DNA of 64,000 nucleotides. It comes from Owenia fusiformis (taxonomy: Eukaryota; Annelida; Polychaeta; Sabellida; Oweniidae). Below, piece after piece: positions 24,420-36,400 of the stretch. The notes under the pieces are model-generated. The model saw only the letters and a list, made by a program, of their open reading frames with translations. It searched no databases and was not told the origin of the DNA. Each line of letters opens with the position of its first letter. Within the stretch, counting starts at the first letter, position 1. The stretch is taken from the NCBI GenBank assembly GCA_903813345.2, contig CAIIXF020000002.1:28839223-28903222 (forward strand). The letters run 5' to 3'. Made by a program: the position numbers and the translations under genes.

Positions 24420-27400
24420 CTGCAACAAAGATTGACGGGAATGAAAGACACACAGTCACAATAAATATCGCACTTTGACGAGCAAAATGACCACCATGTA
24501 ATTTATTCTTGCATCACAGATGCACACCCAGCAAAGCAGGGTGATGACAATCCCGGGATGACAAAACAGCGCAATTTCAAAGTTTTATGGTAGGTAAAAA
24601 ACTTGCTCTAGGTAGCATTCAGTATAATCTTAATACTGTCATGAGGCAACTTAATAACATAAATCAAGCATGAGTCTATTATAATACATTCTATTCAAGT
24701 GTTACTGCTTTAAAACCTCAAACAGTCAAGTAAAAAACAATATCCACTAAAAAGTACTGAAAGTAGATTGCCAGATCGCCAATTACGCTTTGAATGCTCT
24801 TATTTTCAGCAGCTTTAAAAAGAAAATATGACAATATTACCTTTTCAGCTTTTTTGAAAAGTTCCTGAGCTTTCTGAAGGCACTCATCATTATTTGAGGG
24901 CAGGGGACCTTTCTCATTTGTTGGTGGGTCCATATACTTCATTTCACCACTGGAAATATGGAATCCATTGATCATATGGTAATCTGTTGCTAATAGGGTA
25001 ATTCATGAAAAATAATGCTTTTAAAGTGACTCCATGTATACTTTCCAGTTTTCTTTAGCAAATTAAAGACATTTTTATATCAAGCTTTCCAATGCCAAAC
25101 ACCAGAGGTGAAGATATTAAAATCACACAATTAATTCATTTTTAGTCCATGTGTTGATTGTGTAAGCCATCTTTTGATTCAAAAGTAAGTTAAAAATACC
25201 TTGGTGAAAAGTGTGCATGTGAAGTTCTCTTAACTTCTAATGCTGTTTCCTATGCAAGTTATTTTTCACGCTTCAATATTTACACAAAAGAATCTATGTA
25301 TGTAGTATTCAATTGATTGTGTGAATAACATCCACATTTTTTGGGACTTTTTCATCTTAAACATGCATTGTGGCACTTTAACCCCCATGTTCAACCCACC
25401 TGTTGTATGATATGTAGCCAAGCCATTTACGATCTTTGAACACTTGATGTCGCTGTTGCCTCCACTCACCCGTCTCTGGGTTGAAAATATACTGGAAATA
25501 CCGGTAAGTGGGTTAACAAAGTAGAAAACCAGAACAACGGCAACGCCAAAGCGTAGCGAATCCCATCGAACAGAAATGGCTGGCATTTTTACAAACGAAG
25601 CACAAATATCATAAAACAACACACCAGAAAGGCCACCATTTTCAAAATGGTTGCTCACTAGCCAAGTTGTCATTAGAAGAAATAATATGCTTTTAAGTAG
25701 CCACCTCTAAAATTTTTGAAAAATCGCACACGTACTTGTAAAATAACACACATAAAAATGGTGGCCATTTTGAAAAATGGCCGACTACTCCCCAAAGTTT
25801 TATTAGACAATGTGCCATGCTTAAAGTATTCACATATCAAATATGAACAAAATCGCTCCACTACTTTTCGAGTTATAGTAAAATACGTTAAAATGGCGGC
25901 CATTTTTCAAAATGGCCACCTTCTACCAAAAGCGTCATTAGAAATAGACAGTGTGCCATGCTTATAGTATTCACATACCAAATATGAACAAAATCACTCC
26001 ACTACTTTTCAAATTATAGTGAAATACCTTAAAATGGCGGCCATTTTTCAAAATTGTTTTCAAAATGGCCGCCTTCTACCAAAAGTGTTATAGGACAGTG
26101 TGCCATGCTTATAGTATTCACATACCAAATATGAACAAAATCGCTCCACTATTTTTTGAGTTACAACAAAAATCGTAAAATGACGAGTAAAGGCCGCCAT
26201 TTTTCAAGATGGCTGCCATGTGCTTCTTTGATATCTACATTTGTAGCATTATTAATGTCCTTTATAATTTTTTTACATTTAAAACATATTGCTATTGCAG
26301 TTTTACATATTGCACCTAAATTACTGTAAAATCATCACTAAAATGGCCGCCATTTTGAAATGAGAGGCCATTTTGAAAATCAGTTTTCGAGCAGAACTTC
26401 TACCCCCATAGGGTATATGTGTACAAAATATGAACAAAATCGGGCCAACAGTATTTCAGTTATTGCCCGGACGGATGGATGGACGTACGGACGTACGGAC
26501 GGACGTACATACGGACGGACAGAGGCATTCCCTATATCCTTCCGAACTTCGTTCAATGGGATAATTACATTTAGGGGTAAGTTTCTCTTGTTAAGGTAGG
26601 TCATGTGTAAGAGAGAATAAGTCATCACACTCAGCTCACCTTAGCTTTCAATATGAATTAACTTTTTTGTTTATCTGTTTTATTCCACCTACTACCCATA
26701 GATTATACATGTACAACTACAGTCTTTAAATAACAATTATTATTACAGAGTCTTAATTTGAATTATTGTTGTAGTTATCTCAATCTGTTTTTTTATTATA
26801 TCAGATACCAAAATTCAGCTTCAATGATTATCACCATTTAAAAAATTGAAACGTTTTAGCTTTATAGATTTATATGTACAGCTTTGGTTCACAGAGATGT
26901 ATTTTCCATATTTTGGAACAATTGGATAACAGATATCAATTCACTGAATAACTTGGATTACAATCATAACAATGCACCAACTTGAGGAAGAAGCTTTTAA
27001 CTATGTTCAGCAACCATCTTCATGGCATCAAGAATAAACCTTCTAGCTTTTACACATTTACATTTACATGAAGATGTACCTTTATCTGTTTTATCATCAG
27101 TGTTGCCTCACAGAGATGTATCAGATATAAATTCACTGAATTAATTTGAATTAAAGCAATGCACAAACCTGAGGAAGAAGTTTCCAACTATGCTCAGCAA
27201 CCATCTTCATGGCATCAAGAATAAACCTTTTAGCTTTTACACATTTACATTTACATGAAGATGTACATTATCTGTTTTATCATCAGTGTTGCTTCACAGA
27301 GATGTATCAGATATAGATTCACTGAATTAATTTGAAGTAAAGCAATTCACCAACCTGAGGAAGAAGTTTCCAACTATGCTCAGCAACCAGCTTCACAGCA

Positions 27401-30400
27401 TTGAGTATAAACATGACATCACAATCTGACATAAAGTAAGGGAGATTCAATCTGGCAAAACCAGGCCTAAAATACAGAACTCAGAAATTAGAGGCATATT
27501 ATATGTAAGAGTTATGAACTTTGATATTAGATCGATCCAAGCCTGTAGCCAGGATTTGCCAAGGGGGGTTCACTTTTTTAAAAATTCCAGGGGGGGTTCA
27601 CTTGTGACAATTTTGGTCCAAAAATGGCCAAAATCACTTAAAAAGTGCTCAAAATGGTGAAAAACTGCATGATTTTGAAAGATTTTTTGGCTGGGGGGGG
27701 GGGTCAAACCCATCGAAACCCCCCTGGCTACGGGCATGCTATCCATATCCTTAGAGATATTTCTACAGATAATTCCTGAGGAACCTGAATAATAACTCCT
27801 TAACATGTTGAAATTTTCCAGTCTCAAGTGTTTTAGCCCACTTACATGTTCATTTACATAATTTTTATCATTATCCATTTGCTCAAATATCGATGCTAAC
27901 TCACTAACATTTTCATCACATCTTGTTTATGTAAATAGTAACTGTCAAAAACTTGCAAAAAATGAAACAAATTTTGGTTCTAAACCCATTTCAAAACCTG
28001 GAAGTCTGAACAAGTTAAAATCTAAAAAGAGAAAAATGTGATACCTTAATATTTCTTTCTCTGAATATTCTCTATATCTGCGAAGATGGGTTCTATCTAA
28101 ACGACTGAAAACAAAATCACAAAAATTCAAAAAATGTGTACAATAATGTTTGGCTCTTTTCAGGTCATCAAAACATGAAACTATAGGCTCTATGTAAGTA
28201 TTGGTAATTGTGGGATAATCTTGAAGTATACCTATCTTCTACAAGTAGCTCTTCAATCTCCTTTGCTGTCTGTTCGTCTATCCCCATAACATCCTATAAA
28301 GACCAATAAATGAAATAAAAATAAATAAAACAAATAAGCAAAACAATGGCAAACTTAATTAAAGGACTAGAATTTTATGAGAAAGAAATCTATAGTACTA
28401 AAAGGCCTCAAACTGTGAGCCTTAACCCAAAAGACTTCTGTACAGTACAGGACTTGCATTAAAGTTAATGTTACATACTGTAATGTTTTGATTAACAATA
28501 TCAAATGTATCAAAAGAATGAATAAAATTATCTATAATAAATCTATATTTCTTCTATAAATGCATTTTATACGCTATAACCTATCCTATAAGTAGTCAGA
28601 TGTATACATTAATATAATTGGGACAGCGTAACAGCATACATAACGTTATTATATAGAGGTTATTTAATGGGAGGGATGGAATATGGATTTCATTCCGAGG
28701 GAAAATATGATATTGGCCAAGGAAAATATCATATTGACCGAGGGCGATAGCCCGAGTGTCAATATGATATTTTCTGAGGCCAATATCATATTTTCTCAAG
28801 GAATAAATCCATATTCCATCACGACCATCAATAACCTATTTATTTCATAATATTTTTTTTTCAATTTTTGTATGTCATCTCCTCGATCGGTCTGAGTTCA
28901 TTCCTCTCACTCCGTAAAAAATCTACTAGGATTTTTATGTCACTTTTAGTTTTCTTCGAAGTATTGATATTTTCTTGACCTTTAATGAAGTCATCAACAT
29001 CCTCTGTTGCATACCTAGACATATTTGTCACAGTAATAGACCTTTGTCACAGTAATAGACGTAAACTAGATGATAATAATTTCAATAATTTCAGTTTTCC
29101 AAACGATTTTTTTACTTCCTGTAGAGATGTGCTAGACGAAAAGCCTAAAACTCAAGAGAAATTACCGGGAATATTTCTGATACGGGATCTGATACAGGAT
29201 TTTTGCTGATACGGGATCCAATACGGGATCTGATACGGGATTTTGGCTGATACGGGATCTGATACGGGATTTTTCAAATAACACTTTTATTCCCTGTTAT
29301 TTTCCCAGGGAAAACATGTTATTATGGAATAAAAAGTGGTTATTCACCTGAGCGTATGGTTCTGCACATGCAAAGCCTCCCCTGGCTTGGATTCCAAACA
29401 CATCATTCAAGACAACACATATAAAATTATGATGAAGTGGGTATTTACCTGGGCATATGGTCCTGCACATGCACAGCCTCCCCTGGCTTGGATTCCAAAC
29501 ACATCATTCAAGACAACACATATAAAGCTATGATTAAGTGGGTATTTACCTGAGCATAAGGTCCTGCACATGCACAGCCTCCCCTGGCTTGGATTCCAAA
29601 CACATCATTCAAAACAGCACATATAAAGTTATGATGTAAGAATAGACCCGTCCGTTTGTCTTGGATCATAATGGAGAATATTGGCAGACGGGGAACATCT
29701 GTTGGACCCAGAATGATCAGATTTGGTACATCTTTCCAATGCTCTATTGCTAACCTTGGTAAAAAATTAAAGAAAAATAAAATAATACATTAAATATGTA
29801 CACTTTGGAGACTACATTGTGGAGTAAAAGATGAAAAATTCCTGATATGAGTTGGCAAAATATGAAATTCATTGAAATGAATCTCAAGTTGATCAAAATA
29901 ACCTTATTTGGAAGTGCAAACAATACACCACTAGACAACAGATGTTTCAATTAAGTTTCCCAAATGCTGCACATGTACATTCAACTCACACCGCCTGTGA
30001 CACACCACAAATATTTTGATACCTGCATAATTCATGCTCCCTCTCAAGAATGACCTCTGGGGACACTGCTTGCTTTAACTGGAAGACGAGTCCTGCCCTT
30101 ATAGACTCAACAATAGGTGGCGTACCTCCTTCTTCCCGCATTTCTGCCTCTTGGAGATACCTATGGGCCTCACGACGCACCTTCAGATAAATAATAATGG
30201 AAGTCAATATTAAATAATTAAATATCATCACTAGAAAATAATGAATGTTTTGAGGTAATTTTAAGCATGAAGTTCCTGGAGCAACGCTTAATTTTATTGA
30301 AAAGAAACTCATTATATTCTTAAACTGGAATCTTTGCTGCAGTTTCGAGCCCATCCTCCGATCACAGGGCTTCAAAATCCAGAATATATTCTTTCTTTTT

Positions 30401-33400
30401 ACCCCCTGCGATAAGCAGTTACCATTTCCCCGATAAAGAACTCGCAATCTGATTGGCTGTCGCAACACTGCGACAATCATGTGTAAGTCATTGTGCATAA
30501 TTAAATCACTTGATTCAGTTAAATCGGGCGCTTCCAAATTGGTTATAGCAGGGGGAAGAAGGAGGTACGGATTCTGGACACCTGCTTAGGAGGATGCTTC
30601 GAGCCATTTAATTGTTATTTTCTGTAATCTGACCTTTCAATAACTTGATGAATATGAGCGTAATTGAGAGGAATGAAAACCCATTAGATAATTGAGAAAA
30701 CAAAAATCCAAAAACTGGAAAGACTAAATGGGGAGTAGTGTTATTGCAGTGTTATTGCCCCTCCACCCAAAGCCTAAGATGATCCATATATACTCACAAA
30801 GAAGACAGATCCTCCCCCACAGGCTGAGGGTACAGGGTTCTGGAAAAGAGATTTCTTGGCTACAAGTATTCCAGGGGTGCTGACTCCCCCTATGAACTTG
30901 TGAGTTGACAGAAAGATGGCGTCCTTGTAGGCTAGGGCCTGGTCACCACTGGAAGAAAAACATTAAGGTGATTTCATTGAAGTTTTACCAGGCCAGGCCC
31001 GTAGCCAGGATTTGCCAAGGGGGGTTCAATTTTCAAAAATTTCCAGGGGGGGTTCACATTTGACAATTTTGGCCCAAATTAGGCTAAAATCACTTGAGAA
31101 GTGCTCAAAATGGTCAAAAACAGCATGATTTTGAAAGACTTTTTGGCCAGGGGGGGGGGGGGTTCGCCCAAACCCTGCGAACCCCCCCTGGCTACGGGCC
31201 TGCAGGCCCATAGTCTCTATAGGAGGGTTCAGGTGCAAGGCCAAAAATTATTTCAAAAGCATGCAGTTTACAATTTTGAGCAATCTTTAAGTGATTTTGG
31301 GCCAAAATTGTCAAATAATTAACTCCCCTGACATTTTCTATACAACTGAACCCACTTGGCAAAAGCTGGTCACAGGTCTGTTAATCCTGGTTTTTATTTC
31401 ATAACAAAAGTTTTTTTCAAAATTTCAAAAGACACTGTTTTGTTCTAATGCTAAAGATTATAGGCTTTTAAGACACTCTTACAGCCCATGATTAATACAT
31501 GATAAAACGAACATTATCTACACGAATAAAACTTTAATCACATCAAATTCTTTCATTGAGAATGACAACTACATGTACCTTGTTGACACAGGATTCATGT
31601 CAATCTTAACGTAGGGTCCAGCAGTTGCGTAATCCCAGAATGCAAATGCGCCATAGCGATGCAGCAGTTTAGTGATATCGTCAATGGCAACCAGAATCCC
31701 AGTTATATTTGATGCAGCTGAAAAGCAGCCAATCAGCTGCTTCTTTGTATTTGCTGCCCTCTGGAAAGGAATAACATGTTTTTACTGATCAGCCTCTGAT
31801 AAATACATGTATCTTGGGATATTGAATGTTGTTTGTTTTTTTTGTTTCTTTGTTTTCAAACAATAAATATTCTATGAACAAGGCACAGACGTGAACAATA
31901 TCGTACCTAAAACACAGCATTGTGGTCTTGTTGACCAAGAAAGCAAGATGGCCACAAAAAAGTTAATCAGCTCTAGAACTTATCACTGTGTAACATATGT
32001 AAAACATTTGAACGGTTTGGCTGGAAACCTGTAGACAAGCCTCGATAGACAAGATTTTAGGACGGAAAATCTAAAATGGCAGCCTTAACATTTACCCCGG
32101 ATGCCCAAAAACTAATCAGTTCTTGACGTTGATATGTAGAAACATCCCTGAAAATTTCAGATGAATCCCTCAAATGGTTTGGCTGGAAACCTGTAGACAA
32201 GTCTTGAAAGTGAAGATTTTAGGACGTAAATTCCAAAATGGCCACCTTAAAATTTACCCAGAATGCCCAAAAACCAATCAGTTCTTGACGTTGATATGTA
32301 GAAACATCCCTGAAAATTTCAGATGAATCCCTCAAATGGTTTGGCTGAAAATCTGTAGACAAGTCTTGAAAGTGAAGATTTTAGGACAGAAAATCCAAAA
32401 TGGCCACCTTAACATTTACCCAGAATGCCCATGAATCCCTCAAATGGTTTGGCTGGAGACCTGTAGACAAGCTGAAAAGTGAGACGCCGCCCGCCCGCCC
32501 GTCAAGCTGACTACAATATCGTACTTCTTGTTAGGTACGATAAAAAGAAATTTTGAAAGACATGGGATTTTCAACAAACATCAAAACACAACCAGTTCTG
32601 AGATTTAAATGGATGAAAATGCAACTTAAAATTCCAAAGAATTTATAATATGCAGTGGAGAAGCATGCTATCTGGCAATTTACTCTCCATTCCTCACTAC
32701 CTAGATGCCAGTTTCATAACTTAGCTAATTCAAGTATTTGTAACATGGCAGACATAGAACAAAGACACACAATGATGAATATAGCACTTTGAAGAGCAAA
32801 TGTAATTTACCCAGCATGCCCAAAACCTAATCAGTTGTTGGCACTAGTCTGCTTATGCATGTGTAAACATTTCAAGTTGAACAGCTGAGCGGTTTTCCTC
32901 GATTTTCTTTGACAAGATTTATCAAATAATTCAAAATGGCTGCCTTGTAATTTACCCAACATGCTAGAAACCAAATCAGATGTTGGCACTTGCTTGGGTT
33001 CACGTTGAACAGATGAGCAGTTTTCCAGATATTTTAATTCATTCACGACTGACCACTTTTTGGGGGAAAAAATGAAAAATGAAATATAAATGAAGCAAGA
33101 AAATGAAGCAAAAAATGAAAAAAATTGGATATGCAATTCAAGATGGTTGATTTGGATTTTAAAAAAGAATGGAATTTTTTTAGCACTTAATTTTTATTGA
33201 GACATAACTTTGTCATAAGCTATCCAACACATATTGTGCTGTAATTTGCTGATAAATATGTATGGATCAAACAAATTTGACACAAGTAAATATAACCTAT
33301 ATCTAAGCTTATCTTATACCTACTACAGTAAATATAGTTACTAAAGTAACTGAGACAATGGTTCAAATGTCTTATTTGTATAGCAGATAAACTTATAATT

Positions 33401-36400
33401 GGTTACGTGTGTAAGAGAAACCATAGTAGTACACTACAATCAAAAATTACTGCTTCATATTATTCAATGATGCCAGGAAAATACTGAAAAGACAGTTAAG
33501 AACAACAGAAAAATGTGTGTGTACTAGTATATTATGAGGCGCATATGTTGATAAACTGTTTTATGAAGTGACATAAAAGTGTAATACAAATTCCATATAC
33601 CATACAGCACATATGTGTATAATAATAAAGGATACATCAGGGACTATCTGAGATTGCTAGAAAGTTCACCATCAATCGTTGAATAAATGCATATACTTTA
33701 TGTGAGAACTTATATTATTTATACATGCTATATATACTGAGGCATGCAGAAGACCAGGGAACTAATTAATAATACTTAGTTCTGGAAGGCAGCTTTTGGA
33801 ATATACCTTTACTATGGAAAGGATAATGGACTATAGTAGCAAGGTCATAATGAAATGATACATCATCCCAAAAGTGTGATAACTAATGCTGATGGTATGA
33901 CAACTTGTGCCAAAACTATGATGAATAATGCTGATGGTGTGATAAATGATGCTGATGGTGTGATAACTGGTGCCAAAACTATGATGAAAAATGCCGATGG
34001 TGTGATAAATGATGCTGGATATATGAAAAAGGATACTAATGGAATGACACATCATCGCAAAAGTGTGATAAAAATGCTGATGGTGTGATAGTCAATGTTG
34101 ATGGTACCAAAAGTATGACAAACATTTCTGCTTCTTTGATGAATGATGATAATACTTCTAGTAGAAAATTATTTACAAATAGTTTTCAGAGAATGGCAAA
34201 TGGCCATAAAGGAAAACATATTTGTGATATATGCCATAGGATGTGCAAATATAAGTCTGAACGTATGGAACATTATAAAATACATACTGGAGAAAAGAAC
34301 TTCAAATGTGATGTTTGTTCTAAAACATTTTCAAGAAAGTCAACTCTTAACATACACTATAGAATTCATACTGGAGAAAAGAATTTCAAATGTGATGTTT
34401 GTTCTAAAACATTTTCAAGAAAGTCAACTCTTAACATACACTATAGAATTCATACTGGAGAAAAGAATTTCAAATGTGATGTTTGTTCTAAAACATTTTC
34501 AAGAAAGTCAACTCTTAACATACACTATAGAATTCATACTGGAGAAAAGAATTTCAAATGTGATGTTTGTTCCAAAACATTTACAAGAAAGTCACATCTT
34601 ACCTCACACTATAGAATTCATACTGGAGAAAAGAACTTCAAATGTGATGTTTGTTCCAAAACATTTTTAAGAAAGTCAAATCTTAATATTCATTATAGAA
34701 TTCATACTGAAGAAAAGAATTTCAAATGTGATGTTTGTTCCAAAACATTTGCACAAAAGTCAACTCTTAACATACACTATAGAATTCATACTGGAGAAAA
34801 GAATTTCAAATGTGATGTTTGTTCCAAAACATTTGCACATGCATCAACTCTATACTCACATTATAGAATTCATACTGGAGAAAAGAACTTCAAATGTGAT
34901 GTTTGTTCCAAAACATTTTTAAGAAAATCAAATCTTAATATTCATTATAGAATTCATACTGAAGAAAAGAATTTCAAATGTGATGTTTGTTCCAAAACAT
35001 TTGCACAAAAGTCAACTCTTAACATACATTATAGAATTCATACTGGAGAAAAGAATTACAAATGTGATGTTTGTTCCAAAACATTTGCACATGCGTCAAC
35101 TCTATACTCACATTATAGAATTCATACTGGAGAAAAGAATTTCAAATGTGATGTTTGTTCCAGAACATTTTCAATAAAGTCATATCTTAATAAACATTAT
35201 AGAATTCATACTGGAGAAAAGAATTTCAAATGTGATGTTTGTTCCAAAACATTTGCACAAAAGTCAACTCTTAAGGGTCACTACAGAATTCATACTGGAG
35301 AAAAGAATTTCAAATGTGATGTTTGTTCCAAAACATTTACAAGAAAGTCACATCTTAACTCACACTATAGAATTCATACTGGAGAAAAGAACTTCAAATG
35401 TGATGTTTGTTCCAAAACATTTTTAAGACAGTCAACTCTTAATAATCATTATAGAATTCATACTGGAGAAAAGAATTTCAAATGTGATGTTTGTTCCAAA
35501 ACATTTGCACAAAAGTCAACTCTTAAGGGTCACTACAGAATTCATACTGGAGAAAAGAATTTCAAATGTGATGTTTGTTCCAAAACATTTACAAGAAAGA
35601 GTAATCTTAATGCTCATCTTAGTATTCATACTGGAGAAAAGAATTTCAAATGTGATGTTTGTTCCAAAACATTTACAAGAAAGTCACGACTTGACGTACA
35701 CTATAGAATTCACACCAAAGAAGAAACACACTAAATGTGACATAAATGTTGCATATAGATGTCACCACTGGGTGAAATACATAAAAAAAAACACATCAAC
35801 AATGAAATATAATTTTTTACATATGATTAAGTTTAGATTGAGATTAATTTGTTTGAGAAAACCATGTGGCTAATGCAAAATCACAAAAACAATGTTTTCT
35901 TTCCAATGTAGGAAGGTTTTATTTGAACATATAAAATTATTGTTTATGGAAATACCGCACTCTGAAGATTGTGTCTATACTGTTTCAGTTTTTGCTATAA
36001 ATCCAATTAATAATTGCAATTTCATTACTTTTATTTTGTATTTTACATGTAAATAAATTTTTCAACCAGTATGTTGGCCAGTTGGTAAAATGATGGCAAT
36101 CTTTCAACTGTCAAATGTAGTGATGTAATTTCATTAAAACTGTATGTGTACATTAATGTACATGTACATTAAAGCATGTAAAAAAATATCTTTACAATTT
36201 TTCGATGTGTCAATTTCACCCTGGAATAGCCTGACAACGTTAAAGTCAGATACCATTTTCACAAATGTCGGAAATAACCGTTGCTAGAATTTTGATGACA
36301 AGATTTATTGAAAAATTCAAAATGGCTGCCAACTAATGTACCCAGCATGCCCTAGTGCATATTTGCACTAGTCTGCTCTTGCATCTGTAAAAAATTCAAA

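Noticed and set aside
25266-25673. Open reading frame of 135 codons on - over exon 14
   Set aside because: It reads exon 14 in the wrong frame; the conserved frame is NPETGEWRQQ with phased splice sites at 25491 and 25400.
25740-26530. Coding exons in the GGCCATTTT repeat region
   Set aside because: Open stretches come from the tandem repeat and the GGAC microsatellite and resemble no protein.
29986-30537. 183-codon ORF on -
   Set aside because: It is read-through of intron sequence into exon 9 (30180-30023), with no resemblance outside the exon.
34040-34115. Longer N-terminus of the zinc-finger protein
   Set aside because: The frame is open from 34040 but has no ATG before 34115, and the stretch is repeat-derived.
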